Below are positions 48,938-57,407 of a stretch of 64,000 nt of DNA, piece by piece. The notes beneath the pieces were generated by a model. That model saw nothing but the letters and a program-made list of their open reading frames with translations. It was not told where the DNA came from and made no database searches. Numbering within the stretch: the stretch's first letter is position 1; each line of letters opens with the position of its first letter. A program made the position numbers and the translations under genes. The DNA is from Pseudonocardia humida (GTDB lineage: Bacteria; Actinomycetota; Actinomycetes; Mycobacteriales; Pseudonocardiaceae): contig NZ_JAGSOV010000073.1 of NCBI RefSeq assembly GCF_023898865.1, positions 1-64,000 on the forward strand. Direction: 5' to 3'.

Positions 48938-49423
48938 TCATCGGCCGCGCCCACCGGGCGGGAGGAGGACGCTGTCCGGTGTCACGTCCAGCCCCTTCCG
49001 CACGATGAACGCCCCTCGCCGCCGCGCGTCCCCGGTGACGATCAGTGCGTAGCAGTTCTGCACCTGCGCGCGGAACTCGGGCTCCGCCACGGCGGTGATC
49101 GGGCAGGAGAACCCCAGCGCCTCGTCGACCTCGACCTGGACGGCGCGGCGGAGCCGGTGCCGCGGTCGCGATCCCCCGCGGCGGATCTGCCGGACCGGAT
49201 GGGCCACGAAGGTGGTGTCGAGCTGCAGCCCCGACAGGACCGCGCGCATCGCCTGCGCGACATCGACCCCATCCATCCGCACGACCGTGCCGGCGACGTG
49301 CTCGTCGCCGTCCGCATCGGTGAAGTAGGACGGGTCGACGACGGCCACTTCGTCCCCGTGCCCCATCGCCCACAGAAGGAACAGGACGTCGGACGGCAGG
49401 CGAGGATCCGGGCTCTTGATCAT
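48938..49423 (-). CDS. RbsD/FucU-family sugar mutarotase-like protein
   Basis: The 161-residue protein matches RbsD/FucU: PSDVLFLLWAMGHGDEVAVV then DPSYF (the conserved MGHGD and following Asp), GVDVAQAMRAVLSGLQLDTT, and a C-terminal NCYALIVTGDARRRGAFIVR, KGLDV, where FucU has TGE..YGNIILKKGV. These enzymes interconvert sugar anomers. ATG 49423 has AGGAG upstream. It has no sugar-uptake neighbours and instead stands behind an ECF41-like promoter, divergent from a flavoprotein gene. Confidence 0.85.
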   Translation of the reverse strand: MIKSPDPRLPSDVLFLLWAMGHGDEVAVVDPSYFTDADGDEHVAGTVVRMDGVDVAQAMRAVLSGLQLDTTFVAHPVRQIRRGGSRPRHRLRRAVQVEVDEALGFSCPITAVAEPEFRAQVQNCYALIVTGDARRRGAFIVRKGLDVTPDSVLLPPGGRGR

Positions 49424-49494
49424 TCGAGGGCTCCTGTTCTCCGTCGGCACGCGGCCGACGCCCGCACGGGCGGGCCGGGTGTCGCTCGCTTTGC

Positions 49495-49525
49495 GCAGGA
49501 CAGGACGAGAACCGGTTCCGTGACA
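49495..49525 (-). promoter_or_regulatory. ECF41-like promoter P7 (RbsD/FucU-like gene)
   Basis: On the minus strand, TGTCACG (49525-49519), 16 nt, then TGTCCTGC (49502-49495), about 72 bases from the start codon. It is divergent from promoter P8, with 20 bp between the -35 boxes. Confidence 0.7.
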
Positions 49526-49545
49526 CCGGGCACCGCCCGGCACGG

Positions 49546-49576
49546 CGTCACGTCCGGCCGCGCCGCGCTGTCCTCG
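49546..49576 (+). promoter_or_regulatory. ECF41-like promoter P8 (flavoprotein gene)
   Basis: CGTCACG (49546-49552), 16 nt, then TGTCCTCG (49569-49576), about 77 bases before the leader ORF at 49653 and 130 before the flavoprotein start. Confidence 0.7.
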
Positions 49577-49652
49577 TTCGTGGAGGGAGTCCGGTCGAGC
49601 GTCCCACCCGCCACCGGACACCTCCGTCCGCACGTGGAGCAGGAGAGGTCAC

Positions 49653-49709
49653 ATGGACGGCAGGCACGCCCCGGCGACCCGGGCCGACGAGCGGGAGCGG
49701 TGGCCATGA
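49653..49709 (+). CDS. 18-residue leader peptide coupled to the flavoprotein gene
   Basis: A short frame, MDGRHAPATRADERERWP, starts at ATG 49653 with a strong AGGAGAGG upstream, better than the ribosome site of the flavoprotein gene. Its stop TGA (49707-49709) overlaps the flavoprotein ATG as ATGA. Translation of the leader probably feeds ribosomes into the flavoprotein gene. No amino acid is strikingly enriched apart from Arg (5 of 18). Confidence 0.5.
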   Translation: MDGRHAPATRADERERWP

Positions 49710-51436
49710 GCCCGGTCGAGCAGCGGCTCGCGACCTCGGTGCTGGTGATCGGCGCCGGTGGTTCCGGCCTGCGTGCGGCGATCCAGCTGGCCGAGCGCGG
49801 CACCGACGTCCTGCTGGTGGGCAAGCGCCCCGCCGCGGACGCGCACACCACCCTCGCCGCGGGCGGCATCAACGCCGCCCTCGCCACCATGGACCCCGCC
49901 GACACCTGGCAGCAGCACGCCGCGGACACGCTCACGGAGAGCTACTTCCTCGCGGACCCGCGGACCGTCCGGATCGTCGCCGAAGGCGCGGCCGCGGGCG
50001 TCGCCGACCTGGAACGGTGGGGCATGCCGTTCGCCCGCGAACCGGACGGACGCATCTCGCAGCGGTTCTTCGGGGCGCACACCTTCCGCCGCACCGCCTT
50101 CGCCGGCGACTACACGGGCCTGGAGATCCAGCGCACCCTGGTGAACCGGGCCAGGGCGCTGGAGGTGCCGATCATCGACACGATGTACGTGACCCGGATC
50201 CTGACCCGGGACGGGACCGTGTTCGGCGCCTACGGCTTCGACACCGGGGACGGCACGCGCTACCTGGTCCACGCCGACGCCGTGGTCCTGGCCGCGGGCG
50301 GGCACACCCGCATCTGGCGGCGGACCTCCTCGCGGCGCGACGAGAACACCGGCGACTCGTTCCGGCTCGCCCTCACCGCCGGCGCGCGCATCCGCGACCC
50401 CGAGCTGGTGCAGTTCCACCCGTCGGGGCTGATCGAGCCGGAGGACGCGGCCGGGACGCTCGTGTCGGAGGCCGCGCGCGGTGAGGGCGGGGTCCTGCGC
50501 AACCGCCTCGGCGAGCGGTTCATGCAGCGCTACGACCCGGCCAGGATGGAGCTCTCCACCCGCGACCGGGTCGCCCTCGCCGCCTACACCGAGATCAAGC
50601 AGGGCCGGGGCACCCCGCGCGGCGGCGTGTGGCTCGACGTCTCGCACCTGCCCCGGGACACGATCATGCAGCGGCTCCCCCGCGTCCACCGGACGCTGAT
50701 GGAGCTGCAGATGCTCGACATCACCACCACGCCGATGGAGGTCGCCCCGACCGCGCACTACTCCATGGGCGGGGTCTGGGTACGGCCGCAGGACCACGGC
50801 ACCGGGGTCGCGGGGCTCTACGCCGTCGGGGAGGCGGCCAGCGGGCTGCACGGCGCCAACCGGCTCGGCGGCAACTCGCTGATCGAGCTGCTGGTGTACG
50901 GCCGGATCGTGGGCGACGCCGCCGCCGACTACTCGGCGGACCTCGACGCGCAGCCGCGCGGCGCGGGCGCCGTCGCCGAGGCGCGCGACGAGGTGGACCG
51001 GGTGCTCGCCGCGGACGGGCCGGAGAACGTGCGGTCCCTGCAGCGGGCGGTCCGCGACACCATGACCGAGCACGCCGGCGTCGTGCGCGACGAGACCGGC
51101 CTGCGCACGGGCCTCGCCCGTCTCGACGACATCGAGGCCGCCGCCGCGGACGTCGGGGTCCATCCGGACCTGGCCGGCTTCCAGGACCTCGCCCACGCGT
51201 TCGACCTGCGGTCCGCCCTGGTCGCGGCCCGGGCGACGGTGGAGGCGGCGATCGAGCGGCGCGAGACCCGCGGCTGCCACAACCGCTCGGACTTCCCCGA
51301 GATGGACGAGGCACTGCGGGTCAACCTCGTCTGGTCCGGCCCCGGGCGGCTGGTCCGGGAGCCGGTGGCCCAGACGCCGGTGGAGATCGCGGCGCTCGTC
51401 CGGGAGATCTCCACGGTCGGCAAGCTCCTGGAGTGA
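49706..51436 (+). CDS. FAD-dependent fumarate reductase/succinate dehydrogenase-like flavoprotein
   Basis: The 576-residue protein has the FAD motif VLVIGAGGSGLRAAIQLAER (GAGGSG 16-21), AHTTLAAGGINAALA with His47 where SdhA/FrdA bind FAD covalently, VVLAAGGHTRIW, VQFHPSGLIEPEDAAGTLVS with the active-site His region, TPMEVAPTAHYSMGGVWV and EAASGLHGANRLGGNSLIEL. It looks like a complete SdhA/FrdA/NadB-type flavoprotein. No iron-sulfur or membrane-anchor subunit gene is nearby, so it may act alone or with distant partners. An ECF41-like promoter and a coupled leader peptide precede it. Confidence 0.88.
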   Translation: MSPVEQRLATSVLVIGAGGSGLRAAIQLAERGTDVLLVGKRPAADAHTTLAAGGINAALATMDPADTWQQHAADTLTESYFLADPRTVRIVAEGAAAGVADLERWGMPFAREPDGRISQRFFGAHTFRRTAFAGDYTGLEIQRTLVNRARALEVPIIDTMYVTRILTRDGTVFGAYGFDTGDGTRYLVHADAVVLAAGGHTRIWRRTSSRRDENTGDSFRLALTAGARIRDPELVQFHPSGLIEPEDAAGTLVSEAARGEGGVLRNRLGERFMQRYDPARMELSTRDRVALAAYTEIKQGRGTPRGGVWLDVSHLPRDTIMQRLPRVHRTLMELQMLDITTTPMEVAPTAHYSMGGVWVRPQDHGTGVAGLYAVGEAASGLHGANRLGGNSLIELLVYGRIVGDAAADYSADLDAQPRGAGAVAEARDEVDRVLAADGPENVRSLQRAVRDTMTEHAGVVRDETGLRTGLARLDDIEAAAADVGVHPDLAGFQDLAHAFDLRSALVAARATVEAAIERRETRGCHNRSDFPEMDEALRVNLVWSGPGRLVREPVAQTPVEIAALVREISTVGKLLE

Positions 51437-51499
51437 GGCGCTGTCCGGGCTCGCACCGCGGCGGAAGGGCTGCCGGCGCCGGGTCGGGCAGCGCGCCGG

Positions 51500-51530
51500 T
51501 GTCACGGATCGGGTCCGCGTCCGGTCCTGG
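51500..51530 (+). promoter_or_regulatory. ECF41-like promoter P9 (P-type ATPase gene)
   Basis: TGTCACG (51500-51506), 16 nt, then GGTCCTGG (51523-51530), about 53 bases before the ATG at 51583. Confidence 0.72.
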
Positions 51531-51582
51531 TCGAGGCGGGCGGGCGCGCCCGCCGCGGACCGGACGATCGAGGGATGGCGAG

Positions 51583-54348
51583 ATGGCGATCTCAGAGCCG
51601 CACGCGCTCCGCCCCGCGGAGGACGAGCGGGGGACGACGACCGCCGCTTGGCACGCCTCGAGCAGCGAGGACGTCCTCGCCCGCCTGGCGAGCGACCCGC
51701 GGGGCCTGAGCGCGGCCGAGGCCGTGCGGCGGCTGGCCGAGCACGGTCCGAACCGGCTCACCCGGCAGCGGGGCCCCTCGGCGTGGGCGGTGCTGGCGCG
51801 GCAGGTGGCCAGCCCGCTCATCTACGCGCTGCTGATCGCCGCCGTCGTGGCGTTCGCCCTGGGGGACCTCGCCGACGGCGCCGTGGTGCTCGGTGTGGTG
51901 GTGCTCAACGCGCTGATCGGGTTCGTCCAGGAGTACCGCGCGGGTCGGGCGATCCAGGCACTGACCCTGCTGGTGTCGGAACCGGCGACGGTGCGGCGCG
52001 ACGGGCGCTGGACGCGGGTCGACGCCGCGGTCCTCGTCCCCGGGGACGTCGTGTCGGTCGAGGCGAGTGCCCGGGTCGTCGCCGACCTGAGGATCCTGCG
52101 GGCCGACGGCCTGCGGGTGGACGAGTCCACGCTCACCGGCGAGTCGGTGCCGGTGGACAAGTCGCCCGCACCGGTCGGGCCGGCCGCGGAGCTCGCCGAA
52201 CGGCGGTCGATGCTGCACGGGGGCAGTCTCGTGGCCGCGGGCTCGGCCGTCGCCGCGGTGGTCGAGACCGGCGACCGGACGGAGCTGGGCCGCATCTCCG
52301 GGCTGCTGGGCGGTATCGAGAAGATCCGGACGCCGCTGACCCTGGGCATCGCCCGGCTGGGCTCGGTGGTCACCAGGGTCGTCGCGGTGGTGGCGGTGGT
52401 CCTGCTGGGGGTCGCGCTGCTGCGGGGGTTCCCCCTCGCCGACGCCGCCCTGGCCGCGATCACCCTCGCCGTCGCCGCGATCCCGGAGGGCCTGCCGGCG
52501 ATCGTCACGATCGCGCTGGCGGTCGGCGTGCAGCGGATGGCCCGGCGGCGGGCGGTGGTCCGGGAGCTGCCCGCCGTCGAGACCCTGGGGTCCACCTCCG
52601 TGATCTGCACGGACAAGACCGGGACGCTGACCCGCAACGAGATGGTGCTCCGCCGGGCCTGGACGCCGCGGGGCGACGAGGCGGAGTTCGAGGGCGTCGG
52701 GTACGAGGCCGCCGGGCGGGTGGTGGTCGGGGGCCGCCCACCGACCCCCGCGGGCCGGGTCCGCGGTCCGCTGCGGGAGCTGCTGGTGGGCGCGGCTCTG
52801 GCGAACGAGGCGCGGCTGGACGACGCCGGCGAGCGGCGGGCCGTGCTGGGCGACCCGACCGACGGTGCGTTGCTGGTCGCGGCGGAACGGGGTGGCGTGG
52901 ACCTCGCCGAGCTGTTCCGGGGGCACCCGCCGCGCGCTGTGCTGCCGTTCGACTCGGAGCGCCGCTACATGGCCAGCTCCCCCGAGCCGGGCACCGGGTG
53001 CACGCGTCGCGTCACCTACGTCAAGGGAGCCCCGGAAGTCCTGCTCGCGCGCGTGGACCCGACCGACGCCGAGAGCGCCGGCGCGGTGCTCGACGCCTAC
53101 GCCGCCGACGGCCTGCGGGTCCTCGCGGTGTGCCGCCGCGACGACGACGGGAGCAGCGGCGCGGCCCTCGACGCCGCGGTCCTCGACGGCGGCCGGCTCG
53201 AGCTGCTCGGCCTGGTGGCGTTGATCGACCCGCTGCGGCCGCGGGTGGTGGACGCCGTGCGGGCGTGCCGGGGCGCAGGCATCGACGTCAAGATGATCAC
53301 GGGTGACCACGCCGCCACCGCGGCGGCGATCGGCCGCGAGCTGGGCATCACCGGGCGGCAGCCGCCGATGACGGGCGCCGAGATCGCGGAGCTCTCCGCG
53401 GACGACCTGCGGGCCCGGGCCCGCGCCACCGGTGTCTTCGCCCGGGTGGCCCCGGAGCACAAGCTGAAGCTCGTGCGGGCGCTGCAGGCCGGGGGCGCGG
53501 TGACGGCGATGACCGGTGACGGGGTCAACGACGCCCCGGCCCTGCGCCAGGCCGACATCGGCGTGGCGATGGGGCGCGCCGGCACGGCGGCGGCCAAGGA
53601 GGCCGCCGACATCGTCCTCGGAGACGACGACTTCGCGACGATCCGCGCGGCCGTCGAGGAAGGGCGCCGGGTCTACGACAACCTGGTCAAGGCGCTGGCG
53701 TTCGCGCTGCCGACCAACGTCGGCGAGGCGCTGATCGTCCTGGTGGCGGTGCTGGCGTTCCCGGTGGTCGGGGGGACGCCGGTGCTGCCGATCGAGCCCG
53801 TGCAGATCCTCTGGATCAACCTGGTGGCCACGGTGTCGCTGGCCCTGCCGATCGCCTTCGAGGCCCAGGAGCCCGACTCGATGCGCAGGCCGCCCCGCGA
53901 TCCGCAGGAGCGGCTGCTCTCGCGCTTCGTCGTCGTCCGCACGCTCTACGTCGGCGTGCTCATGACGGCGGTCGCGATCTCGCTGTTCCTCGCCGTCGCT
54001 GCGCTGACCGGGACCGCGGCGCACGCGGCACCGATCGCGCAGGCCCAGACGCTCGCCGTCACCTCGGTGGCCTTCTTCCAGATCTTCTACCTGCTGATGT
54101 GCCGGACGCTGACCGCACCGGTGCGCAGCATCGGCTGGACCTCGAACCGGTACGTCTTCGCCGGCATCGCGGTGCTGCTGGTGCTCCAGGCCGCGGTCGT
54201 GCACCTGCCGGTCCTGCAGGCCGTGTTCCGCACCGCTGACCTGACCGTCGGGCAGTGGGCACTGGCCGCGACGGCGGGCGCGGTGGTGGTCCCGGTGGTC
54301 GCGGTGGAGAAGTGGTGGCGGCGGCGGAGGACCGCCGTGGCGGCGTGA
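51583..54348 (+). CDS. Cation-transporting P-type ATPase (P2, CtpF/Ca2+-ATPase-like)
   Basis: The 921-residue pump has an N-terminal cation-ATPase domain (LSAAEAVRRLAEHGPNRLTR), the actuator STLTGESVPVDKSP (TGES), helix 4 with AAIPEGLPAIVTIALAVGVQ (PEGLP, as in Ca2+-type pumps), phosphorylation Asp344 in ICTDKTGTLTRNEMV, and the hinge MTGDGVNDAPALRQADIGVA. No heavy-metal-binding N-terminal Cys motif is present, so Ca2+ or another hard cation is most likely. ATG 51583 was chosen over 51574, which is in another frame. The start follows promoter P9. In mycobacteria the related CtpF belongs to the dormancy regulon. Confidence 0.93.
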   Translation: MAISEPHALRPAEDERGTTTAAWHASSSEDVLARLASDPRGLSAAEAVRRLAEHGPNRLTRQRGPSAWAVLARQVASPLIYALLIAAVVAFALGDLADGAVVLGVVVLNALIGFVQEYRAGRAIQALTLLVSEPATVRRDGRWTRVDAAVLVPGDVVSVEASARVVADLRILRADGLRVDESTLTGESVPVDKSPAPVGPAAELAERRSMLHGGSLVAAGSAVAAVVETGDRTELGRISGLLGGIEKIRTPLTLGIARLGSVVTRVVAVVAVVLLGVALLRGFPLADAALAAITLAVAAIPEGLPAIVTIALAVGVQRMARRRAVVRELPAVETLGSTSVICTDKTGTLTRNEMVLRRAWTPRGDEAEFEGVGYEAAGRVVVGGRPPTPAGRVRGPLRELLVGAALANEARLDDAGERRAVLGDPTDGALLVAAERGGVDLAELFRGHPPRAVLPFDSERRYMASSPEPGTGCTRRVTYVKGAPEVLLARVDPTDAESAGAVLDAYAADGLRVLAVCRRDDDGSSGAALDAAVLDGGRLELLGLVALIDPLRPRVVDAVRACRGAGIDVKMITGDHAATAAAIGRELGITGRQPPMTGAEIAELSADDLRARARATGVFARVAPEHKLKLVRALQAGGAVTAMTGDGVNDAPALRQADIGVAMGRAGTAAAKEAADIVLGDDDFATIRAAVEEGRRVYDNLVKALAFALPTNVGEALIVLVAVLAFPVVGGTPVLPIEPVQILWINLVATVSLALPIAFEAQEPDSMRRPPRDPQERLLSRFVVVRTLYVGVLMTAVAISLFLAVAALTGTAAHAAPIAQAQTLAVTSVAFFQIFYLLMCRTLTAPVRSIGWTSNRYVFAGIAVLLVLQAAVVHLPVLQAVFRTADLTVGQWALAATAGAVVVPVVAVEKWWRRRRTAVAA

Positions 54349-54455
54349 CGTTCGGACGCAGACGACCCGCCGATCGACCCACGAGAGATCGCCACGGTCG
54401 CCGTCGGCCGCAGCAGCGTTGCCAGGGTCGTGAGCGGTGCATAACCTCGCTGAGT

Positions 54456-57263
54456 ATGGCCGGGGGGCGGCTCCGGACGGGGCTGCGCGGTCGGCGCCGC
54501 GAGTGCGAGGCCCTGGACCGGCTGCTGGAGGACGTGCGGGCGGGTCAGAGCCGGGTGCTGGTGGTGCGCGGCGAGGCCGGCGTCGGCAAGTCCGCGCTCC
54601 TGGCGCACCTGCGGGCGCGGGCGTCGGGGTGTCGCATCGCCCGTGCCGCGGGCGTCGAGTCGGAGATGGAGCTCGCGTTCGCCGGCCTGCACCAGCTCTG
54701 CGCGCCGATGCTGGACCACCTGGAACGTCTGCCCGCGCCCCAGCGCGAGGCGCTCGGCACGGCGTTCGGCCTGACCGCCGGACCGGCGCCGGATCGCTTC
54801 CTGGTCGGCCTCGCGGTGCTCGGCCTGATCTCGGAGGTCGCCGAGCGGGAGCCGTTGCTCTGCGAGATCGACGACGCCCAATGGCTCGACCGCGCCTCCG
54901 CGCAGGTGCTCGCCTTCGTCGCCCGGCGCCTGCTGGCCGAGTCGGCCGCGATGGTCTTCGCCGTGCGGTCGGGCTCCGGGGGCCACGAGCACCCGGATCA
55001 TCCGGAGCTGGCCGGCCTGCCGGAGCTCGCGGTCGGCGGGTTGACCGACCGCGACGCGAACGCGCTGCTCGACCAGGCGATCCGCGGCCGGCTCGACGAG
55101 CGGGTGCGCGACCGCATCGTCGCCGAGGCGCGCGGCAACCCCCTCGCGCTGCTGGAGCTGCCGCGCGAGCTGACGCCGGCCGAGCTGGCCGGCGGTTTCG
55201 GCCTCCCCGCCGCCCTGCCCGCTGCCCTGCCGCTGGCGGGGCGCATCGAGCAGAGCTTCCTGCGCAGGCTCGGGTCGCTGCCGCCCGACACCCAGCGACT
55301 GCTGCTCGTGGCAGCGGCGGAACCCGTCGGCGACGCCGCGCTCCTGCGGCGCGCGGCCGACCGGCTGCGGATCGCCCCGGACGCCGCGACGCCCGCGGTC
55401 GGCGAGGGCCTGGTCGAGTTCGGGGTCCACGTGCGCTTCCGGCACCCGCTCGTGCGCTCGGCCGTCTACCGCGCGGCGACGCCGGACGAGCGCCGGGCCG
55501 CGCACCGCGCGCTCGCCGAGGCGACCGACTCCGAGACCGATCTCGATCGCCGGGCGTGGCACCGCGCTCAGGCGGCGGTGGGACCCGACGACGAGGTCGC
55601 CGAGGAACTCCTGCGCACGGCGGGCAGGGCGCAGGCGCGCGGAGGTGTCGCCGCGACGGCCGCTTTCCTCGAACGAGCGGCGGCGCTCACCGCCGACGCG
55701 GCGCTGCAGGGCGCGCGAGCGCTCGCCGCGGCGCAGGCCAAGTTGGAGGCGGGCGCACCCGACGCGGCCCGGACCCTGGCCGCGACCGCCGGCCTCGCAC
55801 CGCTCGACGAGCTCCGACGCGCGCTCCTGCAGCGCCTGCGCGCCCAGATCGCCTTCGCACTGGGCAACGGCGGTGAGGCGCCCCCGCTGCTGCTGGACGC
55901 CGCCGCGCGGCTGGTGCCGCTCGATGTCGGGTTGGCCCGCCAGACCTGCCTCGAAGCGCTCGCGGCCGGCATCTTCACCGGGCGCCTCGGCGATGGCCGG
56001 GACGCGCGGACGATCGCGCGCACCGCGACGACGGCGTCCCAGCCCCCCGGCGCGACCGACCTGCTGCTGGACGGCTTGGCCACGCGGGTCACGGAGGGCT
56101 ACGCGGCCAGCGTCCCGATCCTGCGGAGTGCGCTGGCCGCCTTCCGCGACGACGACCTCCCCGCCGACGCCCAGCGCTGGTTGTGGCTGGCGTGCCGCGT
56201 CGCGGCGGACCTCTGGGACCACGAGACGTGGGACGAGCTGAGCAGGCGCGGCGTCCGGCTCGCGCGCGACGCGGGCGCCCTCGACGTCCTGCCCACCGCG
56301 GCCCAGTACCGCGCGGGTGCCCACGTCCACGCCGGGGAGTACGACGCCGCGTCGGTGCTGATGGAGGAGGCCGCGGCCATCACCCACGCCACGGGAACCG
56401 CGTCCTTGGCCGATCCGTCGGGCATGCTCCCCGCCTACCGCGGCCACGAGGCCGAGGCACTGGTGCTGATCGAAGCGGCCCGCCGGGAGGCGACGGCTCG
56501 GGGCCAGGGGATGGCGCTGAGCCTGAACGAGTGCGCGCACGCCGTGCTGTGCAACGGCCTCGGCCGGTACGGGGATGCGCTCGCCGCCGCGGAACGCGCG
56601 TGCGCCCAGGCGGAGCTCTCCCTGTACGGCCTGGCGCTGGTGGAGCTCGTCGAGGCGGCCGTCCGCTGCGACGCGGGTCGGCTCGCCGCCTCGGCGCTGG
56701 AGCGGCTCTGCGCCCGCACCGGGGCCAGCGGCAGCGACTGGGCCCTCGGCATCGAGGCCCGGTCGCGAGGGCTGGCCACGACCGGCCCGTCGGCCGAGGT
56801 CCACTACCGGGAGGCGATCGAGCGGTTGTCCCGCGGCCGCCTGGTCCCGCACCTGGCCCGCGCCCACCTCGTCTACGGCGAGTGGCTCCGGCGCGAGAAC
56901 CGACGCAGCGAGGCGCGCGAGCAGCTGCGCACCGCGCACGGGATGCTGGACCGGATCGGGGCCGAGGCGTTCGCCGAGCGCGCGCGCCGCGAGCTGGCCG
57001 CGACCGGTGAGCGGGTGCGCAGGCAGACCGTCGACAGCTACGACGAGCTCACCTCCCAGGAGCTGCAGATCGCCCGGCTCGCCGGCCGCGGGCGGACGAA
57101 CCCGCAGATCGGCGCGGAGCTCTTCCTCAGCCCGCGGACCGTCGAATGGCACCTGCACAACGTGTTCGCGAAGCTGGGCATCACCTCGCGCAGGGCGCTG
57201 GCGAAGGCGCTGCCCGACCGCGGGCGCCTCGTCGCCGCATCCCGTTCGGCGCCCTCGGGCTGA
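54456..57263 (+). CDS. LuxR-family ATPase regulator (LAL type), paralogue B
   Basis: The 935-residue protein has Walker A GEAGVGKS (39-46), Walker B in PLLCEIDDAQWLD, TPR-like helices and a C-terminal LuxR domain (LTSQELQIARLAGRGRTNPQ, IGAELFLSPRTVEWHLHNVF). It is a clear paralogue of the regulators at 43379-46150 and 59261-62035 but more diverged: the Walker B strand has EI for VV, and a short repeat LPAALPAALPLAG is inserted near residue 255. It starts 107 bases after the ATPase gene and could be read from promoter P9. Confidence 0.92.
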   Translation: MAGGRLRTGLRGRRRECEALDRLLEDVRAGQSRVLVVRGEAGVGKSALLAHLRARASGCRIARAAGVESEMELAFAGLHQLCAPMLDHLERLPAPQREALGTAFGLTAGPAPDRFLVGLAVLGLISEVAEREPLLCEIDDAQWLDRASAQVLAFVARRLLAESAAMVFAVRSGSGGHEHPDHPELAGLPELAVGGLTDRDANALLDQAIRGRLDERVRDRIVAEARGNPLALLELPRELTPAELAGGFGLPAALPAALPLAGRIEQSFLRRLGSLPPDTQRLLLVAAAEPVGDAALLRRAADRLRIAPDAATPAVGEGLVEFGVHVRFRHPLVRSAVYRAATPDERRAAHRALAEATDSETDLDRRAWHRAQAAVGPDDEVAEELLRTAGRAQARGGVAATAAFLERAAALTADAALQGARALAAAQAKLEAGAPDAARTLAATAGLAPLDELRRALLQRLRAQIAFALGNGGEAPPLLLDAAARLVPLDVGLARQTCLEALAAGIFTGRLGDGRDARTIARTATTASQPPGATDLLLDGLATRVTEGYAASVPILRSALAAFRDDDLPADAQRWLWLACRVAADLWDHETWDELSRRGVRLARDAGALDVLPTAAQYRAGAHVHAGEYDAASVLMEEAAAITHATGTASLADPSGMLPAYRGHEAEALVLIEAARREATARGQGMALSLNECAHAVLCNGLGRYGDALAAAERACAQAELSLYGLALVELVEAAVRCDAGRLAASALERLCARTGASGSDWALGIEARSRGLATTGPSAEVHYREAIERLSRGRLVPHLARAHLVYGEWLRRENRRSEAREQLRTAHGMLDRIGAEAFAERARRELAATGERVRRQTVDSYDELTSQELQIARLAGRGRTNPQIGAELFLSPRTVEWHLHNVFAKLGITSRRALAKALPDRGRLVAASRSAPSG

Positions 57264-57326
57264 GGCCGGCGCCTGCCGGAGGGGTGAGCCGGGCAGTCGT
57301 TCCGCCCGTCGACGCCGGGGCACGCG

Positions 57327-57357
57327 TGTCACGACCCGCGCCCCTGTCCGGTCCTCG
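57327..57357 (+). promoter_or_regulatory. ECF41-like promoter P10 (universal stress protein genes)
   Basis: TGTCACG (57327-57333), 16 nt, then GGTCCTCG (57350-57357), about 50 bases before the ATG at 57408. Confidence 0.72.
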
Positions 57358-57407
57358 TCGATGCGCACCCCGGTCGACGCCGCCGGCGGGACCCCGAGGA
57401 GATGACG

